DNA from: Norana najaformis
Taxonomy: Eukaryota > Annelida > Clitellata > Crassiclitellata > Hormogastridae
Direction: 5' to 3'
DNA length: 64,000 bases
Assembly (NCBI GenBank): GCA_964023275.1
Contig: OZ029917.1
Coordinates: 19,778,488-19,842,487, forward strand
In this document: positions 25,001 to 36,900 of the stretch, one piece after another
Layout of the letters: every line of letters starts with the position of its first letter
Numbering within the stretch: the first letter of the stretch is position 1
The notes under the pieces: model-generated
Seen by the model: only the letters and a program-made list of their open reading frames with translations
The model's database searches: none
What the model was told of the DNA's origin: nothing
Translations under genes and position numbers: made by a program

Positions 25001-28000
25001 GTTACACCTGCTAGATCAATAGGTCTTGGTACTGTGCGATGCAAGGAAATGGAAATGCTGACGGGGATGGAGAGTACAACTTAGGTCATCTACTACATAG
25101 TTACAGACTTTTTCCCTTTCCAAGGTAAAAAAATCAGGGATCAACATATACGTGGGTTTGAATTATGTGTGAGTGTATGAGGTACATGTAGACAAGTATA
25201 TATAATACTGATGACCATGGTAATTTTCATCATTTTGGAGTCGACATGGTATTAAGAAATCTGCTATATGCGATGTGCATTGTCTATATTGCATATGTGT
25301 GTGTGTATGTGTTTGTGTAGGTGTTTGTTTGTGTGTATACATAAAATAAATAATACATGTATGTATAATTGGAAATTAAAGTTTTCATTTTAACGAAACA
25401 GGAAAACTTAAAATTTGCCATCAATACGAGAAGTATTTGAAAATTTCTTTCAGTAAGTTTTGGTTGAAAGAAATGCTTTAGGATTAATGATCCTCTTCCA
25501 GACCTCAGAATAAGATTTTCTGATTTTGTGGGCACAATAAGTGCTTAAATAAATAAAATTACAGAATAAAAAAATTTGTGTGTGTAATTCTCATGCTCCA
25601 ACAACTGATATTTTGGATTTTAATTGGTCTTTTGATGCACTTTGATTTGGATTGCTGTGGATCAATTTCTAAATAGTATTCTTTGGAGAGCATTTCTTTA
25701 GCTTGGAGAATTCGTGTAGGCCATATGAGAAAAATGTAAAGATATTTTCACTACAGTTGTATTATCACTGTTGCTGTTTGTCAGTGTTGCAAAAACTGTG
25801 TAAATTGGTGATGGTGATGATGATGATGACAACAACTATGATGGCTGTGATGATTATGGCTATGCTGGTGATGACTATGATGATTATGATCATGATGATA
25901 TTTGACAGGTTTATGCGAGAACTCAATGAGCTGAGGCAGACAGCCGACTACCGTTCAATTGATTCCTCACATCTAAATGACTGGCTTAGTCAGTTGGCAC
26001 CAGAGTTTCGTCGCTATACTTACCAGATGCTGAAGTGTAGGGTGACAGTGAAGGTCCTTCCTAAGCTCAGGGAAGAGCATTTGCTGAAGGACTGTGGAGT
26101 GCTGAGCGGAGTGCATCGACTTCTCATCTTAGATGCTGCAAAAAGTCAGCACAACTACAATGCGGCAAAACAGTTTTCTATCAAAGTCTTTATTTCATTT
26201 TCAGTTTTGAAAACTTAGGAATCTTCTGTAGAATGTCGTATATAAAAAGTGCTATTTTGAATATAGTCCTCTGAGTCTGCTGAGTGACCTGTTTATAGTT
26301 ACTCTGGTTCATTTAAGAAAATCCACCGCCGAGTGAATTCTTCTTTAAATGATATAAAATGGGACCAGTAGACTGGACATTAAGTTTTGCTTTGGCTCTG
26401 CATACAATTTTCTTCATGAAACTAGATGTACATTGGAACACCGTAAAATTGGTTTTGTATTGGCATGTCTGAAAGTGATCTTAGAAATTCAAGTACATAA
26501 AAGGCCAGTTAAAATAATAAAACTTCCGTTGTTTGAAAATTTAAAAAGGTATTGTTTGCAGAATAGTAGAATTAGTTAAAAACTCTAGGCATCAATGTGT
26601 TCCAGGTATACCCTCTGACATCTCACATTCACCTTCAACTCCTTTGACCTGTGATCCAAAACGAAATATTGATGTTTTCATAAGTTACCGGAGAAACAAC
26701 GGATCCATGTTGGCCAGGTACGCAGAGTTTCATAGTCTACATCATATCATGATTTTTTACATAGCATTTAGATGCTGCTCTTTGTTTGCTGATGTTGATA
26801 TTGAGTAGTGAATCAGTCAAATGCGTGTCGTTCTGTTTTCAGTTTGATCAAAGTCTATCTGCAAATTCTTGGCTACTCTGTGTTTATTGATATTGAGAAG
26901 CTGCCAGTTGGAAAATTTGACGAGAACTTGTTGAAAAGTATTGGAAGAAGTCGGTACTTCATTCTTGTTCTGTCAAGTAATGCACTCGATCGATGTATTG
27001 GAGACAGTCAGGGCAATGACTGGATTCACAAGGTAAAACAATTCTTATGGAATAAAAGTATATACACACACACACACACACACAAAGGTTTGCACTGCTT
27101 TGCCTTTGGTGCTGTCTTCAGGCTTTGATGCATTTGCATGCCAAATTCTCTAAATATGGTGTGCAACAACATACTTACACCTAGGTACACACGAGTAAGG
27201 GGGTTTTGTTGCCTTACTTACATACGTATGCTGGTGACACCACAGTTCAACAGTGTAAAAATCAGGTTAATATACCAAGTTAATTAGAAAATTTTTAATT
27301 TACCCAATTTAATATGTGTTTGATAGGTGGTTGTCCATTAAGGATGTATGCAATTATGGGGGAGAAGTAACCCAAATGCAGTCAAGGGGAGAGTTTAGAC
27401 GTTTGCATCTAAATTTGGTACAAACAGTTATTCAGTACAGCCTGTGCCTTAAACACCTACTTAAACCAGAAGGCACTCTGTACTTTGTTGGATCTAATTA
27501 GAGTCTCTTTGATGAATAGGACAGTATCAAAGTACTGCACCCAGTAACAGCCCTGCAATATCAATGTTAAGGTAGCCTATTCTAGGCCTTAGTGCTGGAG
27601 TATGCAGGTCCGCAGAGGATTGGGGAGGGTAATGAGGACAGTGGGAGTTGATTGATATGGATTGCTAGAGTATGGTAGTGCAGGTAAGATGAAAACCAGC
27701 TGAGCAGGACCAGAAAGGCCAAGCCAGTGTTCAAGGCAGTGAAGCAGCCTAACATAACAGTATCATAAGCATCAGAAAGATCAAGTAAGACGAGAGCAGT
27801 TAGTTTTCCTTTATCCATGGAGCTGATTGTGTGATTGTGGAAGGTAATCGTATAAAATTAATACATTGTGGTGCAGATTTGTAAGTTATTCTTTTAATTA
27901 TTTTTTTCATTTTCAAAGGAAGTTGCTGCTGCAATCAAGTCTAACTGTCAGATTATTCCTGTGCTGGATAATTTTGATTGGCCACCCAAGGAGAAATTAC

Positions 28001-30051
28001 CTGAAGATATGAGGGAGATTGTTTCCTACAATGGAATTGTGTAGGTGAAATGCTTTGCTTTGCTTACCATTTCTGATTAACAGATTTTATCTTGGTTGAT
28101 TAGCAAGAACATCTTTACCAGAAAATTGTTTTACTACCCATTACCCTTGAGACTAATTGTTACTTTATTAAATTTGTAGATGCCTTTTGCTTTATTGTAA
28201 TGAGGCTGTTAGTTTGGGGTGGAAATCAGCTCAGCTGCCAAAGAAAATACAATGAATCTAACAATGCTTGCTTATAAATAAAATGTCAGAAACCCATACC
28301 ACAGTCAATATTGCATTTGATTTTAATGTTTATATGCACTTTTGTAAGCTGATAAAAAAATAGAGCATTTACAGTAAGCACCTCCTCACATAACTGTAGA
28401 ATTTTCTGAAAGTTTTAATTATTTCTGGATTATGGCACTGAGTCCTAATTCTTTGAATTCCAAGTGGCCTACCTGCTTTATGTGATAGCCATAAAATCAT
28501 TTAGTTGTCAAAACATACCTCAAATGGTATTATCACGATCACACCATCATCTTTTGGAGTCACTACTAATAATAATGACAATGCCGAATTTCTTGTAATT
28601 TAGTTCTGTTGCAGCTAACTTTAGTTTTGAACATATGCAAGTGGTGATGGATAAACTAAATGTAATAATAAGCCATCTACTTGATTAGATTGTTTTGAGA
28701 ACACTACTTGCTTCTGTTTTTGACTATGTTCACTGTGGATAGCCAGTAATAAACGTATTCTGGATCCCTCCAAAACTGAATTTCTTCGCTTAGGTACAAG
28801 CCAACAACTGCATAAAATTTGCTTGCCTTGCGTCTCTTCAGTTGGGTGGCTTACTTATTAACCACACTGAATTCACATGCAGTTTGGGTGTGGTTCTTGA
28901 TTCCATCATGTCTTTTTCTAACCATGGTCAGAACATATTCATATCAGCTCGTTTCACATTTGTGATATTCGCAGGATCAGACCTCTTTTGCCTCAGTTGC
29001 CTTAATCCAACTAGCTAATGCATTGGTTTCCAGCAGACTTGACTACCGTAACTCATTACTTATTGGTACCTCTAAGGGTGATCTGCACAAACTACAGATT
29101 ATTCCATGCTGTCTCACCAGAGCCATAACAAAGACCCCCTAAATATCAATGCACAGGGTGCCCATTCAGCAAAGATTTCATTTGAAATCTGTCTTATAGA
29201 TCATAAAATGCTGCACTTAAGTCAGCCGACCTGTCTATATTCCATGTTCGCCCCTCACACTAATAGACATCACACTCAATCAGTGGACACTGTGACTCTC
29301 GCTCTGCTCTGTACCCAAACAGTGTTGGGCCTTTTTGGTAGCTGATACAAAGCTTTGGAATTCACTGCCCATTCCAGTTCGTTCTGTCAGTTCTTTGATA
29401 TCACTGAGGTCTAAACTAAAAATGCATCTGTTTGAACTTGCTTACCCACCATAGCCTGGTTACTGAGTTTTCTGACCTATCGCAGATTTCGGAGTGCGAT
29501 TTTGACTTGAAGCGACCATCAACTGATGCCTTGGGCATTATGATAATTGCAGTATATAAGTCATTAGATTAGATTGGACTGGGGAATTTAATATTGGCTG
29601 TATTGGTGACCCAGTTGGGTGTGGATGTTTGGGATATCATGCATAATTATTTGTGATTTTCATGAAATTCAAGCAGAATAGTCTTGGCCGAATAGTACTG
29701 CAATAGTAGCAGAAACATTTTTTAAAAATGTGGTTGTAGTAATTATTTTATTGCTTTAAAGTCAGTTTTTATGTAATTACTCTTTATGAATGAAATTATA
29801 TTATTATAATATACTATTCAAAAATAAATTGTATATATTTTAAAAGTGATAATTTTTGTGCAACTTCATAATTTGTTGCTGTAGAGAATTATGGCTCTGC
29901 TACAATTTTTTAAATTGCTTTTGTGCAAAGATGGAGCCATGATCTGCAAGATGCGTGCATCACCAGGCTCTGCAGCTTTCTCAACTCAACACAGCCATCA
30001 ACTCCTCAGCTTGGCACTACAGCATCTGAACATCATCTGAACGTACATTAG
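22045..30051 (+). CDS. SARM1: SARM1: NAD+ hydrolase with ARM, two SAM and TIR domains
   Basis: Exons 22045-23394, 23670-23846, 24368-24495, 25909-26144, 26606-26717, 26843-27032, 27919-28040, 29931-30051; 811 aa, all phases agree. Human SARM1 is an octameric enzyme kept inactive by NAD+ bound to its ARM domain; when NMN replaces NAD+, its TIR domain destroys NAD+ and axons degenerate. Here: a variable N-terminus (1-120), ARM repeats (about 130-490), tandem SAM domains (about 495-630), a linker, and TIR (about 652-790). The regulatory-pocket residues are conserved with human spacing: W190 and R197 ([11 protein letters not shown]; human W103, R110), R246 (NRD; R157), K284 (CMFKH; K193). TIR motifs are DVFISYRR, and FIDIEKL whose Glu686 matches catalytic Glu642 of human. 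The start has a good context (ACAACCATGG). Intron 2 uses a weak GTTGGT donor, required to keep frame. Human SARM1 is 724 aa; the extra length is mainly N-terminal. Confidence 0.96.
24620..25170. repeat. Dispersed repeat family A, copy 2
   Basis: In the SARM1 intron between exons 3 and 4. It shares ordered blocks with 3888-4410, and includes two 'agtatcaaag(t/c)ac' words (24900 and 24976) that also mark the copies at 27320-27560 and 51570-51850. Confidence 0.5.
27063..27086. repeat. (CA)n microsatellite
   Basis: About 12 CA dinucleotides just downstream of SARM1 exon 6. Confidence 0.9.
27320..27560. repeat. Dispersed repeat family A, short copy
   Basis: It contains 'cagttattcagtacagcctgtgcc', then 'agagtctctttgatgaatag', then 'gacagtatcaaagtactgc'. 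The same order (cagttatttctgtaaagcctgtgcc, agagtctcttttgctgga, gcagtatcaaaatacc) occurs at 51570-51850. It lies in SARM1 intron 6. Confidence 0.6.
27575..27820 (-). mobile_element. L2/CR1-like reverse transcriptase fragment
   Basis: A minus-strand frame begins [20 protein letters not shown], then LSWFSSYL, and ends near a decayed PSPILCGP. This corresponds to the finger-palm part of L2/CR1 reverse transcriptases (LVLLDLSAAFDTV, then WFxSYL, then GVPQGSVLGP). The catalytic downstream part is missing. It lies antisense in SARM1 intron 6. Confidence 0.75.
28725..29585 (+). mobile_element. L2/CR1-like LINE 3' fragment
   Basis: Decayed frames read [19 protein letters not shown] near 28765, a [19 protein letters not shown]-like segment near 29040-29100, and a WNSLPIPV / [10 protein letters not shown]-like C-terminus near 29355-29440. 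It closes with 'ataagtcattagattagattgg', the same tail as the copy at 7165-7625. It fills much of the last SARM1 intron. Confidence 0.75.
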
Positions 30052-30875
30052 CATCGGGAAATCAGGGTCAGTGGTCTCGGGCTTAACATTGCCAGCACCT
30101 GAGCCAGGTCTTGGCAAGTAACTGCAAAGCAAGGACAAGTGGGTATCTTCTGTTGTGTCATCATTTTGTACAAATGTGCAAAGTTCTGCACTGACTTGCC
30201 TACCCAGTCCTGTAACTTTAGTGGCATTCGACCATTACCCGTGTAGGTCTTTATTAATTTTATTGATAATCAAGACTTGACCAAAAATATTTATATATAA
30301 TTTTAATTTATCTTCATTATTTACTGATTCTGTTCGGTTTAATTATCCATCATATATGTTAGAACCATTCTGTCCACATTTACTTCTACTGGTTCACCAA
30401 AATCTTAGAGTCTGCCAATTTTTCGCTGGCCTATGGCTAAACTAACTGGTGTGAAATAGTTGTTTTCCGCATCGCTTAGTGTACACACAAAAATTTATAT
30501 TCTTCTGTAGTTTTTGCCTAGACAAAGCTTTCACTTCCATGTGTTGCACCGGTGCGTAATTGTGGGTTTTTGCATGTTGGCATTGATATCCTGTACTTGA
30601 GTTCAATGGCTGTGAATAAGATAGTAAACCTACTGCAAACGACTAATCAAGGATTTCATCTGTATAGCTTCAGTTTTCCTGCAGTTCTGTAGTTAAGGTA
30701 TTTTGCAAATGGTTGTGTGCTTGATGTCTCATATTTTGGTCCGAGGTTTGTGTCCTGTTCTACTTGTAAGCATTTCCCAAAGATGGCACTAATGATGAAA
30801 GTTAAAAATTTATGCTAAATTGTCTGCAGCATTGCTTTTATGCAGGCAAGGAGATCCATAGTATGTGCTTCTTGG

Positions 30876-30961
30876 ACTGTAATCAGTGTAATGCAGTGTG
30901 ATTCATTTGTTGACATTAACTGTAATCAGTGTAATGCAGTGTGATTCATTTGTTGACATTA
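30876..30961. repeat. Perfect 43-bp tandem duplication
   Basis: The unit starting ACTGTAATCAGTGTAATGCA occurs at 30876-30918 and again at 30919-30961 without a visible mismatch. It lies in the SARM1 3' flank or 3' UTR. Confidence 0.95.
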
Positions 30962-31803
30962 AATCTTGTTCAGATTTAAATCCTGGCCAAGGCAGAAATT
31001 AAAAAACAAGTTTCTGTTCATTTGATGTCGAGCTTCCTGCCGAGGCTACTGTTTACCATTATGATGATGATAAGAACAATAATTTTAGTCTATGTTACAG
31101 GGTATTTTATTGTTAAAATTGTTATTTTTTAATCAGTTAATTGGATTAATTACTTTGTTTAGGGGCCACATTGTGTACATCATATATTTTATTGTTCATG
31201 GTCACCTTCTTTCAGGATGTCAGAAAAAATAGAAAAATAAGAAAAAATAAAAAAATATAGATAATTTCAAAATATATGGCGAATTAGGTAGCCTATGCTT
31301 GGGCAACCACATGCTCAGAGAAACTGTTTTGAACTGAATTAGTCTTTATTACGAAGTTTACGTTACTTGGAGATGGATGTTTTTCTAAAATCATATAGAC
31401 TGCTATTGATATTTTATACTTTGTTTCAGTTTTATGTAGAGAGAAGCTTTTGGTCTTTTGGCTTGCAGAAATTTGGAAACCTAACTGTGCATCTGAGTTT
31501 TTGTAGACAATTAGGTAACATATTGCATCTTATGTTATTGTGTTAAAATTTCTGATTTTTTGTGTTTTACATTCAAGGCTAATGTTAGTCTCCGTTCTTT
31601 GTTCCAAAACTAGGCAATATAGTTTAACTTTCATTTATAAAGGCTTCTTTGTTTTTTTCTGTGCTATATCATCTTGCATTCTGCCAATTTTGGACAGGAA
31701 CGAACCACATGTGCTAGAAGAAGAGTTCTGCCTATAGATATGAGAGTTTTTGTATTTTGAGCCACTTGTGATACAGGCACTGTGCTTGTTGCTGACCCTG
31801 TGA

Positions 31804-31809
31804 AATAAA
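31804..31809 (+). terminator. Candidate polyadenylation signal for SARM1
   Basis: A canonical AATAAA hexamer on the SARM1 strand, followed after 20-40 nt by T-rich sequence. It is the strongest signal I saw downstream of the stop codon at 30051; an earlier site cannot be excluded. Confidence 0.4.
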
Positions 31810-33550
31810 GAGCCTATTGTCAGTCACAGTAACCTTATTCTTTGTTAGCATACAGTACTATGAATTGAGCTTTGTAAGCTATCATGCTTGTGTGAAATGT
31901 TAACTGGTTCTTCTTGCATGTAACAGTCTGCTTGTGAAAATGTATCATTGTTATCATGTTTCAACAGATGTGTATATATGCATGCATTGTATAGGAAAAT
32001 GTGTTATTTTGTGAAGCGTAACTTTGTAATCTAATCATGACGTGTTTTTACTCTGAATGCTAAACTACATGTATCATTCAATTGAAATTTTTGTTTTACC
32101 TGCTCACTATGAATTCTTGAATTACTTGTTAAGTCCTGTCTATGAAGTTTCTCTAGATTCATATTCTTTCTTTCAGTTCGACCACTGGCAGTGGGCTTTG
32201 CTGATTTAATGGCCAGATACAGATTTGGCCAGTGGTTGAAGCTTTGATGTTACTAGAACCATATACTACAGCACTACTTGCAACACCAACTACCTTACCA
32301 GACTACCTTACCAGTGCTCTGTACTTTATAATGCTATGTTTTAGACTTTATACTGATACTTTGTTAATTCTATACTTTATTTACTGATCTATTACAATAC
32401 ATTCTGCTTTTGACACTGTATTAAAAGATAAGAAGTACATTAATTGTACTTTTATTATGCAGTGGTAGAGGCCCTGCAAAAATTGCTGCTGGTTTAGAAG
32501 GATTTTGGTTGAAGTTCAAACAAAATAACAAAAAATCTGGATAACTGGACACAACTGGCTAAACTACTTCTCCCAACTACTGGCAGTACTACTGTAGGCC
32601 CTACACTGTACTATTCTGAAGTAACTCAGTACAGTTATGATCTCATATGCCCCATATTTATGTTCCCTGTTGACATTACTATAATACTTATGCATGATAA
32701 TTTTTTAAATGCGTTTTTTTTAATTTGTGCATTAATTGTAGTTCGGAATATAGCTTGAAATAATGCATCATTCAAAAGATAAGTTTAAACATAAAATGGT
32801 GTGCAAAATTAAGCAATAAAGTTGTTTTAGCAATGTAATAAAATACTAATAAGACAATTTAGTAATAAAACATTATAATTTATTAACTTCAGCTGAGGGA
32901 CTTGATAAATTGTGCGGTTTACAAGTCATTAGATACAAATGTTATGTACTACTGTGTTTAACAGATGTGCAAATTTTAAACTAAGTTAGAGTTGGTGTAC
33001 TTGGGATTGTTACTGGATGAACTTTTTATAATTTCTTTGCAGATTAAAGGTATTTTATAAACTTTCCTATTAAATGAGCATCTCTGACTGGGAGAGAAAC
33101 TCCAATGGCTATTGTAGGATATCAGCAACAATAAAAACAAGATAACCTTTTGCAGGATATCAACACTAAAAACAACATCAAAGAAATGTATGTAAATTTA
33201 AAATGTAATGTTAATGATTTTTTAACGTTTTTCCTCATAAACAGTTGGTGGCAGTGGATTGCTGATAATGAAGTTGGATTACTGTTAATTAAGTTGTGCT
33301 AGAGTGCACTTTGACCAGCACAGAACCGTAACTGATTCTCACGTTACACTTGTATGTGTATAGTTGCTTTGTAGTACGTGTTACATGTAAGTGAGTAAGC
33401 AAATGATTTAAGTGAAGTCTTAGCATCTCCAAGCATTTGATGTGAATGAGAATGTGTGGGTGGGGAACTAGAAAAACCGACAGCTTGTTAACCAGGTTAT
33501 CAAAGCAACTTGGTTATATTATTATTACTTTTAATAATTCAAATATTCAA

Positions 33551-33556
33551 TTTATT
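33551..33556 (-). terminator. Candidate polyadenylation signal for the coiled-coil gene
   Basis: TTTATT on the plus strand is AATAAA on the minus strand, 353 nt past the stop codon at 33909. Confidence 0.4.
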
Positions 33557-33908
33557 CACTAGCTATTTACTACTAGTGAGCACCTGCACCTTCTACAATC
33601 TCCATTTATCAGCACTTGAAAGCATCTCACTGTGGCTGGGCTGCAAGGGCATCTGAGTAGATATTTTTAAAAGGTTTTACGTAGAAATGAATAATCAAAG
33701 GTGCCTGACAAAAAGATTTGCTCACAAAGTATCTTCATGCAAGTTGTTTAAGTTAAAATCCCATTCATGTGAATAGGTGTTACAGAGTGAAGGCAACATC
33801 TCATATGGCACAATCTTTAGTACATAAAGGTATATATTGACTGAGCCTATTTGTCTATTAAACATATATTAGATAAGTTTTTTAGATGTTGAGTCCTGTT
33901 GTAATACC

Positions 33909-36900
33909 TCATCTGTAAGTGACATAATGCTGTAGATTGTGTGATCCTGAAACAGTAAAGTTGTCTCCACTGGTTGACTTGGCTTCGTTAGTGCTGTAGT
34001 CGATGATCCTGTGGTTGAGTTCACGTTTCAGTTGATCGCAACAGTCTTCTGCATTCCTGGCACGATATTCCATTCTCCTCAGCTGCAGCTTTAGCTCTCG
34101 AATGCGCAGACTCTCATCTTCTGCCCAACCCAGAACCTGCCACGAACCACAGAGTTCAACGCATACTGTGTTCACACACGTTTGTCTGGGTGTGAGTTTG
34201 TGAGGGAGAATGAGAAAACGAGCTATGCACAGGAACTAGGCTTAGTTATGATTTGTACGTTTGCGAAGTATAAGTGTGTGCAAAGTATAAGTACTTTTAG
34301 ACATAAACCCAACATTGACTTTATATAGAACTAATAAAATTTCAAGCTTAATGAATATGAAAATGCAAGTATTTGCCTTGTTATTTCGTATACCTGAAAC
34401 TGCTATTCAAATACTAATCAAATACAAAGTACCAAGTACTATGAACCTGTGCTATAACCTTTCCATCAGTTCCTATCATCAATCTTTTTCCATTTCCATA
34501 TCAGTTTGCTCATGTGTTCGTCCTAGTTGAAAAGGTTATTAAATTGCTTCTGGTCACCTGGACAAGTGAGGTTTTATCAACAAGGCTTGTTCCTGAAGAG
34601 ATGCCAGCTGCTGCTGCTGTGAAGTCCAACTGTGACCAGCAGCCACTGAAGCAGAACAAAGTCAGGTTCCTTGAATGGAACAAAAAATCTCAGTTCACAG
34701 CATAGAGTCACGGTTTAACCAATGTGCAAATCAAGTATGATGAATCCATCATTAGCAGCAAATTTGAGAAGAGAGTGATAGGCCAGAGTAGAGACGATAT
34801 CTAATGCGAGTCCATGCATTACCTTGTTAGCATCACTTACACAATGTTTAGTAATTGGAAGTTTAAATTTTGCTTTGGATAACATTTGAGAAATTTGCAT
34901 GCGTTTTGTGTCACTAAAACCTTTGAATTTTTGGCGATGCCCTGACACCAAGTGCTCATATGATGCACAAACTACACCAGTATTCATCGTCATCTTAGTC
35001 ATTTGTATTATAATACATGTTGTGATCATTATCTGCCATCAGAGACCAGTTCTAATTCTGCTTAACTGAGTGTCCACAGTTTTTATAATCTAGATATATT
35101 AAAGGCCAAGTCACTTATGGACAGGCAGTAACACTGTATGCAAATAAAATTTATGTTAATTAGTCTATGGGCCAGCTGAACATTTAAGCAAATGTATATG
35201 AGACTTGTATGTAAGGCAATATATGCCTTCTCCTGCTTTGGTCCATCGTTCTGGAACAGTCTCCCTTTAAACATTCGTACTTTTCCACTTAGTTTAACTC
35301 AATGTTCATTCTCTGTTAACTTGAAAACGCACTTGTTTAGATCGGTAGGATAGCCGTGTCATCAGCGCTTTTGAGAGGTACTTGAAGAGCGCTATATAAG
35401 TGCTTGTTACATTACATTACATATAAATTATATAAATAATTTATAATAATATATAAATGAGCTATTATCTGCTGATCCATACTATAGCAGGACATTTGTC
35501 CCTTCTGGATTGCCCTTTGATGCCAGTAATATTTTAGGTGAAACTGTTGTAACTGTTTAGATTGTTGGTTGTTGGTCATTCAATAAACAATAAACAGATT
35601 GAAAATTGTGTGTATTAAGAAACTTATGACCATTTTTGAATGACAAGAATATATATACAATAAACTGTTAAACACTGTTATATGTGTGTAATGGTTTTGT
35701 GTTGTCAGAGTAAAGTTGGGGTTAAAGATCTTAAAATATGGACAAGTTTAGGCAGTTGCTTTCATTACCCCAAGGAGCTAACATGGCACAACAGGGGATT
35801 TTCCCCATAAGGAACCAGAGCACAGATGTTCTGTGCGGGATATGTTAGCTAATGATATTTAGTTTTGTCACAATTAACTGATCTATGTTGGTATAATTTC
35901 ATTTTGGAGACTTGAATGGCACTTAAATTTGGTATAATAAGCATTTGATACCTGTCTGCTGTAGATGCTTGCTTGACTTTCTCTCCACAAGTGGAAGCAA
36001 GCGTTTGCAGTTGTGGTGATGGTAGCGAGTCTTTGTATTCCTTGCCTTGAGAGATCTCTTGTACCTTTAGCTTCTCCATGAATTCTTTTGCCACCTTCTG
36101 GCTAATATCTAGCTCCAGTTCCTTTTTCATTCTCTCCTTCTCGCTTTCATCTTGCTGCATCAACTTCTGCAAAACCATCCATCATCAGCCATATAATCTG
36201 GATATGGATTAAGGACGAGTGTATAGGAAAATACTGTAGAAGGTGAGAAGACGGTGATGCAGGCAGTAGACAAAGAGAACAATAATATTAATTTACCCTA
36301 AGATGTTATGCTATGACTCATCAGTGTCTGGCATTGAAAGGGTACTGCAGAAAGTGACAACATTATTGTTATTAATATCATCATTATCTTCATCATCAAC
36401 ATCATCATAGGCCGTACATTCTCACCTCTATGTTTGTTCAAGTTGGGAGCACCACTGTTTCCTAAGTGGCGCTTTATAAATGTTCGTTTACAATTACAAT
36501 CAATTGTTTTATGCGTATTTACTGTCTAGTTTTAGATGCCCATTTATTTACCATTTATCGAAGCAGTACCTCACTGAGTGCCAACTGCAGAGATGATGTC
36601 TGGCATCTGAAGATTTTTTGGCTTCCCATGAGTATCATCATTTCATCTCTAGCTTGATGGTTGACTGACTTCATGTGTGACTGGAAAAAAGTATCCATAA
36701 AACTGAATGTCTAACAGCTGTAGTATTCTTATGCTGTTTGTAGCCAGTTGTCATTTCCTTAACATCATCATATCTTCAAGTCATTGTCATCATCATCTTT
36801 AAGTAATCTAATCATCCTTATTACGAAGTCACTATCATCGTTATCACATAAGCTGACATCAGCTTAAACCGTTCTGGGCAACAGCCTCTGCAGTGACTGG

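Larger units (their letters stand above)
30052..33908. other. SARM1 3' flank and spacer to the next gene
   Basis: No coding exon is supported. A polyadenylation signal AATAAA at 31804-31809 could end a SARM1 transcript with a 1.75-kb 3' UTR. A perfect 43-bp tandem duplication lies at 30876-30961. Two exon-like pieces with acceptor-like sequences (about 32176-32247 and 32461-32544) have no partners. Confidence 0.5.

Noticed and set aside
32176-32544. Two exon-like pieces after acceptor-like signals, the second ending KFKQNNKKSG then stop
   Set aside because: No donor between them, no upstream partner in phase, and SARM1 already ends at 30051.
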